Position numbers and translations under genes: made by a program. A DNA stretch of 30,905 bases from a virus, in IMG/VR virus record IMGVR_UViG_3300038426_000008, positions 1-30,905 of that record. One strand, written 5' to 3'. The notes under the pieces were generated by a model that did not search any database, was not told the DNA's origin, and saw nothing but the letters and a program-made list of their open reading frames with translations. Below, piece by piece: positions 1 through 10,600 of the stretch (the first letter of the stretch is position 1; the number at the start of each line of letters is the position of its first letter).

Positions 1-641
1 GCCGCTTGTGAATTTAGGGTGGCGTATTCAACTATGAAAAGAAGCTGTAGAGCTGAGAGGGCTTGTATATTCATCAGCTCCCAACCAGTGTCCCGGGCTT
101 CTGCATATGAACGGGCAAGTGTATTCGTTGTGAAGGTAGTCGGCGGCACTCCTGCTACGGAGTCCATCATTAGCGTAGTCGGATCCCAGTACCCCTCAAA
201 TGCGCTTACATAAGCATAATCGACATAGTTTCCGTCAACATTAAAAAGCGGATGAACATCAGACTGTGCCATTGTGTGCGCCGGTGCAATCCCTGTGGTT
301 TGTATCGTCACCCCTATATCACTAGTTTCACCGATATAGTACCGCGCTTGACCACCATTATAATCACTTGGGTCTGTAAAGAATAAAAATTGAGGGATTT
401 GCACCATAACCTGCCCGAGATTAGTACTGGTATCTGAATAACATCGCGTACCCCAATTTGTAGTCACTGTGCCGTCATCGTAAACGTTCACGCGCTGCAT
501 ACCTGCCCATGGGCCAAATGTATTAAAAGGTGTGCCAGCACTAACAGGCCCGGTGTAGGTGGAGTGAGTACCGTCAATCCCGATTCTAGTCAATGTAGGT
601 GATGATGCGTTCCCTGCCCAGTTAACCCCTATTACTGTCAT
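1..641 (-). CDS. Tail-tip / receptor-binding protein, C-type-lectin-like family, truncated by window edge
   Basis: The frame is open from an ATG at 639-641 to base 1, giving 213 codons with no stop, so the 3' end lies outside the window. An AGGAGAA Shine-Dalgarno site sits just before the ATG, and the gene begins 9 bases after the stop of the preceding one. The translation is a paralogue of the 604-residue protein encoded at 650-2464: LTRIG appears in both, PWAGMQRV matches PWSGMRRV, and FIVEYATLNS matches YLIEYASLNS in the same order and spacing. It is therefore probably a second copy of the same tip adhesin fold. The family resemblance (C-type-lectin / formylglycine-enzyme-like fold at phage tail tips) is inferred from the complete neighbour. 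Host receptor binding is an inference from position at the distal end of the tail operon. Confidence 0.75.
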   Translation of the reverse strand, partial: MTVIGVNWAGNASSPTLTRIGIDGTHSTYTGPVSAGTPFNTFGPWAGMQRVNVYDDGTVTTNWGTRCYSDTSTNLGQVMVQIPQFLFFTDPSDYNGGQARYYIGETSDIGVTIQTTGIAPAHTMAQSDVHPLFNVDGNYVDYAYVSAFEGYWDPTTLMMDSVAGVPPTTFTTNTLARSYAEARDTGWELMNIQALSALQLLFIVEYATLNSQA

Positions 642-649
642 GTTTTCTC

Positions 650-2464
650 CTAATACTTGTAATACGAAATCGGCGGTCTGATGTACTGCAACCTTGTTCC
701 GGTCGCTGCATCGGTTGAGCTATACCCGAATGTAACATCTTCAGAGAATATTCCGCTGCCGAGGCCGCTATTATAACAACCCGAAACTCTTGGGAATCTA
801 GGTGCTGAGTAATTGCCAACTACATAAGCCGCGCACATGTAAGAGGTTAATGTGCCACCCATTTGGTACTTTTCAAACTGCCAATTATCGTCCTGATACG
901 ACGCCCAGCCTGTCGGGTACATTGGATTGCCGCTCGCTGTAGCCGCTGAGTACGTCGTCTGCACGTAAGGCCACTCCATTATTCCCGCTACGTTTATCAG
1001 CTCTAACGTTGAACCTGACATCACCTTTGCAGTGCCAGCTACTGCTGAGATACATACATAATAAGAATAACTCGACCCAACGCTGAGATCAATATCTGTA
1101 AAGGTAGGAGCTACGGTTTCGTTTGTATTTGTACTCGGGGGGTAAAACGTACCCTGCCAGATGAGTGAGTCGTATGTGCCTGGAGGAGAACCCGCAGCCG
1201 GGGCGGAACCACTGGCTAGTGTTCGGTATATCGCTATATTAACGCCATCTGCATGCGAGCCCCCCCAGGGAGTAGTATTGTTTTGGAATGTTATCGATGC
1301 GGCAACCTGAATCTGGACATTCGTCGTAACAATCGTTGATGCAAGGCCAGTCGATGCGTATGATGTGCCGCTTGTAGAATAGTTAGCACCTAGCGTTCCT
1401 GTGGCATATGGAGTTCCGGTAATGACTTGGTCTGTTACATCCGATCCTGTAAAATTTACCCAGATAGTCCTATCTGTATTTATGTTTATCGCATCGAGCA
1501 TCGTGTGAACGTTGCCCCAGAGGTTTTCTATTCCCCTATAGGACATTGCATATACTGGGTTGCTGCTTACGGTATTACATCGTACCTGTCCGCTAGAATT
1601 TCCGAGGTCATAGCTATGTAAGCTATTCGCATTCACATCTATTGATGATGTCCAGCCAGTTTTTTCTACCGCAGTATCGTTCGTTATCCCTGCGCTTAGG
1701 CCGCCTTGAGCTGTTGACTGAGAAGGCAGCATGCTATTTAATGAAGCATATTCGATAAGATAAAGCAGTTCTAGTGCATTCCACGTCTGCCAATCGAGCA
1801 AGCCAAAATCATACACGTTCGTCTGCCCGGCTATCGTGCAGTTCAATCCTGTGTTCGATGCATAACTCCTAAACGTTGCCCGCGTCTGTCCCGTTGAAGG
1901 GGTAACATTTGCGACGCTATCGAGATTAGGATATGCCGCATTTAATCTCGGATCAATATATGAGTCATACGCTCCAACGTAAATATAATCAAGAATATTT
2001 GCAGTGGTTCCACTTTGACCGCGCAGGAACGCCGGGTGTAGTGTATAACCATCTATCGGGAAGGGACTGATCCAATACTGCCAAACTCCCTCTGTTGGTG
2101 TATTCCTAAGAATTGAGTACCAAAACTTAGGTATTTCTACCATTATTAGGTTAGAACCAGTAGTTGACTCGTTGAACGTACTATTCCCAGCCCCGTCAAC
2201 CTCGCCATGAGCAGAGACATAATCCCCGTTGTGGTTCAATTCAACTCTTCGCATACCACTCCACGGTAGGTAGTTATCAAAATCAGAGGTGTAAACCGAA
2301 TATGTTGCGGTTGCCGCTGATGAGGTATCTACCTCTAATCCAACAGCATCACCTATCCTAGTTAAACAAGCCACTGGATCTGAATTTGAGGTATCCCACT
2401 GAACCCCAAAGCAAAGATTTGGTCGATAAACGTCAAAATTGTTATATCTGATTCCGATAGTCAT
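650..2464 (-). CDS. Tail-tip adhesin with C-type-lectin-like domain and FN3-like insert
   Basis: This 604-residue protein begins at an ATG that overlaps the stop of the hub gene by ATGA. Residues 300-335 hold YRGIENLWGN, the pattern seen in the C-type-lectin / formylglycine-generating-enzyme fold of many phage tip proteins. The last 50 residues (RVSGCYNSG at 559-567, then TGTRLQYIRPP at 588-598) resemble the conserved end of that fold. Residues about 380-490 look like a beta-sandwich, FN3-like insertion (YRTLASG, YYVCISAVAG) splitting the lectin domain. The N-terminal third is shared with the truncated neighbour at 1-641. Position after Dit and hub genes suggests a receptor-binding role at the tail tip. 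The lectin-like C-terminus is also the site mutated in diversity-generating retroelement targets, but no reverse transcriptase or template repeat is visible here. Fold is inferred by motif; binding partner unknown. Confidence 0.7.
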   Translation of the reverse strand: MTIGIRYNNFDVYRPNLCFGVQWDTSNSDPVACLTRIGDAVGLEVDTSSAATATYSVYTSDFDNYLPWSGMRRVELNHNGDYVSAHGEVDGAGNSTFNESTTGSNLIMVEIPKFWYSILRNTPTEGVWQYWISPFPIDGYTLHPAFLRGQSGTTANILDYIYVGAYDSYIDPRLNAAYPNLDSVANVTPSTGQTRATFRSYASNTGLNCTIAGQTNVYDFGLLDWQTWNALELLYLIEYASLNSMLPSQSTAQGGLSAGITNDTAVEKTGWTSSIDVNANSLHSYDLGNSSGQVRCNTVSSNPVYAMSYRGIENLWGNVHTMLDAININTDRTIWVNFTGSDVTDQVITGTPYATGTLGANYSTSGTSYASTGLASTIVTTNVQIQVAASITFQNNTTPWGGSHADGVNIAIYRTLASGSAPAAGSPPGTYDSLIWQGTFYPPSTNTNETVAPTFTDIDLSVGSSYSYYVCISAVAGTAKVMSGSTLELINVAGIMEWPYVQTTYSAATASGNPMYPTGWASYQDDNWQFEKYQMGGTLTSYMCAAYVVGNYSAPRFPRVSGCYNSGLGSGIFSEDVTFGYSSTDAATGTRLQYIRPPISYYKY

Positions 2465-3816
2465 TTCAGTGGCCCCCCCATATTTCGTATCTGTCTTGTA
2501 GCTGCTAGTGCTCTCCTGTTCGGTGTGCCGCCGCTCCGTGAGAATAGCATTTGGTCTGAGATCGTCGGTATTATGCGTTCTCCGTCGGTTGGTGTTACGG
2601 TGATGTTTATTTCTCTTATTATGTTATTTTGCTGAAGGTCCCCACCTGTGATTGTCAAAGGAGTCGAACCGATGTCAACAGTCACTATATCTCCAAGATT
2701 AAAGTTATCCATAAACTGTGGGCCTTCATAAGGAAGTAAATAGATTTTAGCGTTCATTTGGTACGACTCTTTAGAACATGCTATAAGCGCCTGATTCTGC
2801 ATCGCGGCCATTATCGCAAGTTCCTGGTCAGAGCTTCCACTAGAGCCTGATGTATTGCCACCATAATCGCAGAAGTCTTCTCGTCTCCCGTACATATCCG
2901 CGCTTGTCTCGTTTAGGATCTCCGTGTACATCCGGTAACACATATCCGTCGTTTGGCCGTTCCCGCCTGCGTTATAATTCGGACCGCCGCACATTATGTA
3001 ATTAGCCTGTGGTAATGCTTCCGTGTAATCGAATTTGCTGATTGTACCTAATTCAGTTCCAAAAACCGCCTGGTCTGTCTTATCAGTTGGTTCGTACCAG
3101 GAGTAGAGGAGTCGTGTTGATGCATCTTCACTGACTTGTTTGATTCCAAAACTTTCAGTGATCACTAAATCCGTCTGAGCCGCTAATATATCCTGACACG
3201 CTTGGAACAGGTTTTGAAACCGTCCTTGATACGTAACTTGACTCCCGCGCTGTTGGTCTGGAGCTGTATCGAAATAGTTTAACCTACGATAGGGTAAAGC
3301 CCACGGGCCTAAATTATAATTAACATAATAGCTGAGACAGCTCTCAGCGGGTCCAAGTACAACATCACACGCCACATCAGCATTGCCGCTCCACCAACCT
3401 GTACTTGTGTCATAGTCGCTAGACGGATCAGGCCATAAGTCTCTTATGCGTAAAAACGATGAATCGCTTTCTCCCGTTAATGTTACTGTATCAGTAAAAC
3501 CATCATACACTCTTTCCGCTGATATGATAATACCGCTAAGCAGAGCGTTTTCTAGTGATGAGTTGTTCCGTATAATGATGACGCCAAGCGGTGCGCCGAG
3601 TTCACCACAACCGCCAGAGGGGACTAGCATGGAACCGTATATGCCCTGGAGTTGCCATCGATTGACGAACTCTGCTGTGGGTAGTGTGAGCGACCATGTG
3701 GAGATATCCCCCCACTTAAGATCGAGCGTCAGTTGTGTCCAATCAGATACCAGATCCATTCGCTGTAGATTGCTGCCGCGTGTCCATATGTCATACGTGG
3801 CTGCGGGGAACTCCAT
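2461..3816 (-). CDS. Tail hub / tail-associated protein, ReqiPepy6 Gp37-like family
   Basis: This 451-residue protein lies directly after the distal tail protein gene, 7 bases beyond its stop. The opening residues (WTQLTLDLKWGDISTWSLTLP) and the later GDIVTVDIG near the C-terminus match the pattern of siphovirus Gp37-like proteins, which are the hub ('Tal'-like) proteins that close the tail tube below Dit and carry the receptor-binding parts. The middle has the YQGRFQNLFQACQDIL helix and the SKFDYTEALPQANYIMCGGP segment typical of the family. No peptidase domain is seen, and the length fits a hub without lysin extension. It overlaps the next gene by four bases, implying coupled translation with the tip adhesin. 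The family assignment is made by recognition only. Confidence 0.75.
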   Translation of the reverse strand: MEFPAATYDIWTRGSNLQRMDLVSDWTQLTLDLKWGDISTWSLTLPTAEFVNRWQLQGIYGSMLVPSGGCGELGAPLGVIIIRNNSSLENALLSGIIISAERVYDGFTDTVTLTGESDSSFLRIRDLWPDPSSDYDTSTGWWSGNADVACDVVLGPAESCLSYYVNYNLGPWALPYRRLNYFDTAPDQQRGSQVTYQGRFQNLFQACQDILAAQTDLVITESFGIKQVSEDASTRLLYSWYEPTDKTDQAVFGTELGTISKFDYTEALPQANYIMCGGPNYNAGGNGQTTDMCYRMYTEILNETSADMYGRREDFCDYGGNTSGSSGSSDQELAIMAAMQNQALIACSKESYQMNAKIYLLPYEGPQFMDNFNLGDIVTVDIGSTPLTITGGDLQQNNIIREINITVTPTDGERIIPTISDQMLFSRSGGTPNRRALAATRQIRNMGGPLK

Positions 3817-3823
3817 ATTACTT

Positions 3824-4678
3824 CTAAACTCCTAGATATTTGTTAACCCATCGAACGCGCAGTTCGGTGTTTGCATCGCTGTTCGTGAATATAGGCACAA
3901 TCTCATTCGGGCCGGGTACAAGTGGGAATAACTTTGAATCAGTCGTCAGGTTGCCATAGTCAACGGTCACATGGTTCCGTAATACATTATGGTTTCCAGG
4001 CCGGGTATCTAAATAAACTCGCTGTGAAGTCGGCACTGTCTCTTGCAGATCGAATAACGCTCCTGTCGTTAGATTCTGTATCTCGCACTCAGTAAATGCC
4101 CCAGTTAGACTCCACACCGGCCACGCTGGAACATCGCCTTCGTTATATAGAGTTATCTTAGAGTTTATGCTGCTCTCTCCGATTTCGCCTGCGGTTGCGT
4201 TTAACCATACTTCATTCTCAAGTGGATCATACCAATACGGATCAAATGCAGTAAACTCAGGGGAGAACATATAAAACACAGAAGGATACGCCGTATCCGA
4301 CGTTTCCTGGAACCCCATACCGTCGCTGTAATAAAGATTAATCATCCGTGTTTTACCGTCAGCAGTTACCACTTTTAGTTTCCCTGAACCGAGGTCATAA
4401 GAAAAGGCGTTGTTTAACGCACGTAAGTTCTCGCGCACGTTTTCTATGCTGGAGCCCATAACCTTTATAGGAAGATCAATAACTCGCGGAGCTGTCTGCT
4501 TTATACGAAGTACCTGTCCAGGGTAGGTGTAAACATATTCAGATGTATAATTGTAAGGTGGCATCCAGCGGCCATTAACACCCCAGAGGACATCATAATT
4601 AAGGTGATCGGTTAAGTCAATGGAACCGCCGTCGCCTCGTATGAAGTAAATTTTATCAGTTGTTGGCACTAGTACCAC
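3824..4678 (-). CDS. Distal tail protein (Dit-like, siphovirus tail component)
   Basis: This 284-residue protein begins at a GTG inside the end of the tape-measure gene (10-base overlap); a second GTG three codons on is an alternative start. An N-terminal beta domain with IKQTAPRVIDLPIKVMG followed by RENLRALNNAFS is characteristic of siphovirus Dit proteins, in which that stretch lines the hexameric ring. The FSPEFTAFDPYWYDP segment in the middle is also typical. The C-terminal half (residues about 160-284) has the galectin-like second domain, including ending motif LRVRWVNKYLGV. Dit forms the ring joining the tail tube to the hub. Location between tape measure and hub is the canonical one. 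Confidence 0.85.
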   Translation of the reverse strand: MVLVPTTDKIYFIRGDGGSIDLTDHLNYDVLWGVNGRWMPPYNYTSEYVYTYPGQVLRIKQTAPRVIDLPIKVMGSSIENVRENLRALNNAFSYDLGSGKLKVVTADGKTRMINLYYSDGMGFQETSDTAYPSVFYMFSPEFTAFDPYWYDPLENEVWLNATAGEIGESSINSKITLYNEGDVPAWPVWSLTGAFTECEIQNLTTGALFDLQETVPTSQRVYLDTRPGNHNVLRNHVTVDYGNLTTDSKLFPLVPGPNEIVPIFTNSDANTELRVRWVNKYLGV

Positions 4679-7600
4679 CCGTTCTGCATGAAGTCATTAC
4701 GCTTTATTTGTTTTACAACCTGGTCAGCCATCTTACGAACCGCTACTGCATTCTCATCGCCTGATACTTTCATGTTGATTGTGTACTGGTTGCCTAACGC
4801 ATTGGCTCCTTTCTTTAACGGAATAACCGCTTCTGGACCCCCTTCACCTAACCGTGAAACTATCGGAGCTGTAACGATGCCGCCGTGTTGCAGTCCCATG
4901 CCGCCGCCCATCATACCCATAGCTCCACTCATGACGCTTCCAAAACCACTAGCGATCTGACCTAGATCACCGAACATCGCATCCCAATCGATAGGGGCTT
5001 TTGTTGAGTGGGTGATGAAATATGAACCGCCATATCCAAACGAAGCCTCAGTAGGTTGTTTTTGCTCTTGTATCGTGTTGCCAATCCACGTAAACAAGTT
5101 AACGATCCCAGTGATAATGCCAATTATACCGCTGAATATCCCTCCTATACCTCCACCTCCACCGCCGCTACTGCTGCCTCCGAGTAACGATGCTAGGCTG
5201 GTGATAGAGTTTGATACCTTATTACCGGCATTATTCACAGTGTTTCCGAGATTTTGTGCGTTGTTATTCTGGCTCGCGAGTAGGGTGTTTGCGTTTAGAG
5301 TGGCATTAGACTGAGTTCCCGTTCCAAGAGTTAAGAGGCCAGATATTACACCCATCAGACCGCTGCCTGCTGTGGACGCAAGACTCGCAACGCCGTCGAA
5401 TATAGACTTCCCTGAGTTTATCTGCTGCTGCCCCCAGTTCTGGAGCTGCGACACTACAGAATTTGACCCTATCGGTGTGCCTTGTCCCTGTAACGCAGTG
5501 ATAATCTGAGGCGTACCGGTATCCTTTTCTATTCCTGCTTTTGCGTTTGATGGATAATAATCAAGATTGGTAAGTACTCCTCCGAATCGTACAGGGAGTT
5601 CTTTAAGGCTTTCCTGTGCGCTCATTAAACCAAAGAGAGCATCTCCAACTGAGCCTATTCCTTTGGTTACAGTATCGACAAGACTGCTGATATTAGACAT
5701 CAAGGACTTCTGAGCGTCAGCAGCACTCTGCGCCGTCTGCGCGGTATTGGCAGCGGTTTGGGCATCATACGCCGCTATCGCATTAGTCGCATCGGTTATA
5801 TCTGACGCGGACTTACCAAATTGAGGATAGAACTTATTAACTAAATCAATCTCTTGCTGCAACGTGGCAGTCGATTGTTTTGTGTTTTCCGCAAGCTCGG
5901 TCAAGTAAGCTATCTGTTCGTCGGCGGTCTGATAATACCATTTTCCGTTTTGGAGCCACGCGCCAGCGGTTGTTGGGGATGCCCCCCCTGCCTGATAGCC
6001 GCCCGGGATGGCTGGTAGTAGCTTTGCCAAGTTCTGTAGCGCAGTGTTCGCGTCTATAGTAGAGCTTGCAGCTTTTCCAAATTGAGGGTAATACGTATTA
6101 ACAAGGTTGATCTCTTCTTGCAGTTCTGCGTTCGTTTGCTTCGTCTCTTCTGCAAGTACAGTGAGTTTTAAGATCTCCTGATCGGCAGTTAGTTTGGGAT
6201 CGTAATATTGACTAGAATCAGTTGGAAGGGTCGGACTCGTTCCACCCGGCCCAACTAGATTCATAGAACCCGGAGCTGGTATTATACCGCCGCCTGCCAT
6301 TCTCGGAAGTGCATTTAATACTGCAGGATGCACTCCCCACCACATATCACTAGGTATAATCGCTTCTGATCGTCCGCCTTCTCCTACTATAACAGGAATT
6401 CCGCCGCTCCGTGAGCCGACTAAAGACCCAGCGGCGGCGCTATTACAAGGAGTGCCGTTAGAAAGACATAATCCACAGCTACAACAAGAGCGGTTATCTG
6501 GCTCAGGACAGAAGAAATAACCTGGGGGACAAGTGCAGCTACCATCCGGCCCTGTTGGTTTGGGGCCTATATCCCCCATAAGGCCGCCGCCCTGCATTCT
6601 TGGTATAGAGCCGCCTACGAGTAGTCCTCTTGCTGCTGGGAACGGGTTTTCATAAGTGCTGAAATTCCCCGAGGGCGACGGGCCTTGCATCACTGTGGCC
6701 TTCGGATACGTATCCATCAAATTTCTACAAATCTCACAATTTGTACCCGTTGGGTCGCTGAGCCAAAGCGTTTGCCCCGCTCCCTGTCCGGTCGTGTCTA
6801 CAGTCTGGCCCTTTGCGCTCTGTTGGTTCGCTGGCGGACTAGCTTTACCTAAGGACAAGATTGTAGATGCTACCTTATCAAAGAACGATTGAGCAGCATT
6901 TATCATCACTCCACCTAACCCACTGAGCGCAGTCGTCATCTTAGACATCCATGTAGAGTTAGAGATAAAGTCAGCGGCGGCAGTCCATAACCACGAAGCT
7001 AGACCAAGAAGTGCGGCGGCCATCTTGGTGGCCCATGTTGCATTCGTAACGAAATCAACCGCTGCTGTCCATAACCACGAACCCAAGCCAACTAGAGCGG
7101 CAGCTAGCTTAGAAGCCCACGTACTGTTAGTAACAAAATCAACGGCGGCAGTCCACAGCCACGAACCTAGACCTACAAGCGCCGTTGCTAGTTTGGAGGC
7201 CCATGTTGTGTTAGCCACAAAGTCTGAGGCCGCTGTCCATAACCACGAAGCAAAGCCGGTTAGTGCGGCAGCGATTTTAGTTTTCCACGTTGCATTAGAT
7301 ACGAAGTCCTCTGCTGCCTTCCATAGCCACGTGCCGAAACCTACGAGTGCAGTTGCGAATTTACCCGGTAAGCCCGTAAAGAACGGAATCGCATCTTTAA
7401 GTAACCACGAGCCGAAATCAGTGAGGGCAGATTTAATCGCCGAGCCTAACCCCCCTGCAGCCCCACTAAGAGTACTACCAGCCCCACTAAGCGCACTACC
7501 TACAGTTCCTGCTGCCCCACTAAGCGCACTACCTACGCCACTAGCAGCCCCTCCGAGCATACCGCCGACACTGCCTAATCCCCCTAAGACAGAACCCCCA

Positions 7601-10600
7601 ATCCCGCCGAGTACGTGCTTGATTGCCTCGCCAAGTGTACCAAGAGCTTGGCCCCAATCTACTTTCTGGAATCCCTGTATCAATGATTGCCCAAACGCAG
7701 GGAGTAGGACGAACATTAGCTGGAAAATCTGAAGCCAGTTAACCATTCTAAACAGCTGGAGGATCGTCTGCAAGAACGATGAGGCAGAACCGGCCAATGT
7801 TTTAAATAATCCAGCTATCGCATCACCCCAGTTTATTTTTGATACTGCACTTCCTATGCCGCCGAGCGCACCCGCGAGCGTGCTTGGTAAGTTAGTAAAA
7901 GCACCGGCAACCGCGTGCATTAACGGACCGGAAATCATCTTATTGAATACAGCACCGTAGTCAACTTTCTCAAGAGCAGCGATTAACGCGGTTCCTATTT
8001 TGTAGAATATCTCAGGAGCGATTTCTGCAAGCTTCTTAAGCACATCACCGAGTTTGCCAGCAATGTCAGGTCCTGCTTTCTGTACGCCTGACGAGAGGCT
8101 TTTGCTCATGCCGTCCGATACTTTTGCTCCGGCTGATCCTCCACCTCCGCCGCCTGTAGTCGTGCCAAACAGTGAATCAAATACACTACCTATAGCATTG
8201 ATAAGTCCGGTGACAACCGGCGTCCAGTCTGTATTCTCCAAGTTGGTGAGCCACGTCGAGATAGTATTGTCAAGGGAGTCGAGCATGTTATAGAACAGTT
8301 GACCCCAGTCAATATTGGCAAGAGCACCAAACGCACCGACTAACGCGGTTCCTATGCCGGAGAGGCCGCTGAGTATAGAAGAGCGAACAGAGATACCTAT
8401 GTTATATACACTAGCTAACCCGCTTACGATTGAATTAGCAACACCACCCCAGTCAATAGTCGTAAGGGCATTAATAATAGAAGAGCGAACAGAGGTCCCT
8501 ATATTATATATACTCCTCAACCCGCCCATAATAGCATTGCCGATCGTACCTGCTGATTCCTGGACAGACGTAACCATCTTGCCTGCCCACTCAGACCAGT
8601 TGAAATTCATTAAGGAGTTGATCGCGCCTTGGAAGCCGGTCTTGAGCAGGTCCCCAACTTTGGCGAAGTTGCCGCCTACCAACGCGCCGATGATGTCTTT
8701 AACCCATCCGAATATCTGCTTGAATGTGTCAAGGATGCCGCCGATCATGCCTCTAAACGTGCCAGATGTTGCGTATAATACTGCAAATATTCCTACAACA
8801 GCAGTCAATGGAAGTACTAGACTAGATGCTACTTCTAGAACTGCACCTAGTCCACCTTCAATACCGAGTGCTCCTGCAGCAGCTTCGCCAATCCCTCCAA
8901 CGAGTCCGGTTATGGGAGCTAAGATACCACCTAACGTGCTAGATATGCTAGTGAAAATAGTTGATAATAAACCTGCGGAACCTGCCGCCTCTTCTAGTTC
9001 TGGGGCAACTTCTCCGGCTTCTGTAGCTACACCCTCAGCACCGGCCAGCTCTTCACCTTCTGCTGCCACTCCACCTACTTTGCCGCCGCCAGGAACGCCC
9101 ATCTTCTCTTCAGCACCGACAGCAGCGGTTTTATCAAGATCACCCAGACTTTTATTTGCTTTCAGTGACGCTAAATCAACGCCTGAAATCTTTTCAATAA
9201 GTCCCCCGAACTTACTACCTAGTCCTCCAAGTTCGCCGCCTATCTTAGAGAAAACCATATTCATTGCAGCTAATCCACCAACAAGTATGGGGGCTCCTAA
9301 GGCGATAAGCTGGATCGGCGCGGGTATCGCTGCGAATACCTTAGCTAATGTACCTACAATGCCAATAAGAGGTTCAGCGGCAGTTAGTACATTTTGTAAG
9401 ACGTTTATAAGGGTTATACCAATAGGGGCGAATGCTACAGTCAGGGAGTTCTTAAGGCGATCTATCTGCTCCCCCATAGTTTCATAGCCTTCTCCGGCTT
9501 TCTCAGATGCTCCCTTGCTGTTCGTGATAGAATCAATTAATTTATCATTGTCTAACTTCCCAGCTTTGGCTAAAGAAGAGAAATTATCAACGCTTTTACC
9601 GAGCAGCTTTGTTTCATCTGCAGTGAGCGTGCCTTTCTTTGCGTCCTCCACCATATCGCCCCAGAACTTTGAGGAACTTTCATGTGCTGCAGTAGCCGCT
9701 TTGGTTATACCTTGAAGGACTGTACTGACCTGCCGCGCTGGGATACCCGCTTGACTTAGTTGCGCAATAAGGGCTATCTGTTGCGGGATCGACATACCCA
9801 TCTTTGTCATTGAAGTTGTTGCTTTGTCAAAGATAGGGGCTATTTTACCGACCGCTACGCCTGTATTTTGGAATGCAGCAGTCATCATATCGGATAGTTC
9901 TGGCATATCCATTACGGGCTTGTGCATTCCAGTTAAGCCGAGATTGGCAGCATTGAGTGCTGTCGTGAAGGTAGTTATGTTTGAGGTAGCACTTGTGCCA
10001 GTTGCTATACTATAGTCAATTACATCCGTGGCGGCGTCTTGTAGTGCTTGGCCTTGTAGCCCTAATTTTAATGTTAACGTATCGATGACACTTGTGACTG
10101 TCTCAGCACTTTCTGGCACATTCGCAAAAACGCCGCTCCAAACGCCTTCTAAGGTCTTTAATTGTTCGCCTTGCACCCCCGTCGCCTTTGCCATTGTATT
10201 GTATGCATCTTGGACGCTTTCTCCTGCCTTGACGCTGAAGGCAGTCACCGCTATGGCAGCACCACCCAAACCTGCGGCTGCTAGATTTCCTAAACCACCA
10301 AATGAACTACCTAAACCCGTGGTCTTAGAGGCTGTGCCTTCGAGGTCGCCGCCCAAGTTTTTCGCCTTGCTCGACGTACCTTCAAGGTCGCGGCCTACTC
10401 CACCTAGCGATGTGCTTAATCCAGTCGCTTTAGACGCAGCACCTTCTGCTTTGGTTCCTAAATCTTCGGTTGCAGTAGCTGCGTCCTGAGATGCGCTCTT
10501 GAAACCCCCAAGTGAGGACGTTGACGAAGTTAAAGAGGTAGTAAGACCTTCGGCTTTAGTCCCGGTCTTATCGAGAGAAGTAGTAAGGTTATCCGCTTCA

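Noticed and set aside
650-808. A complete diversity-generating retroelement
   Set aside because: Only the lectin-like target fold is visible. No reverse transcriptase or template repeat could be found in this window.
6949-7332. CRISPR-like array because of regular 84-bp spacing
   Set aside because: The repeats lie in frame inside the tape-measure gene, diverge at third positions, and have no unique spacers.
8315-9487. Long plus-strand open frame (390 codons, Pro/Ala/Ser-rich) and others between 7025 and 10831
   Set aside because: They are antisense to the tape-measure gene, whose Gly/Ala/Leu-rich codons leave the opposite strand open. The products are low-complexity, without ribosome sites or recognisable motifs.
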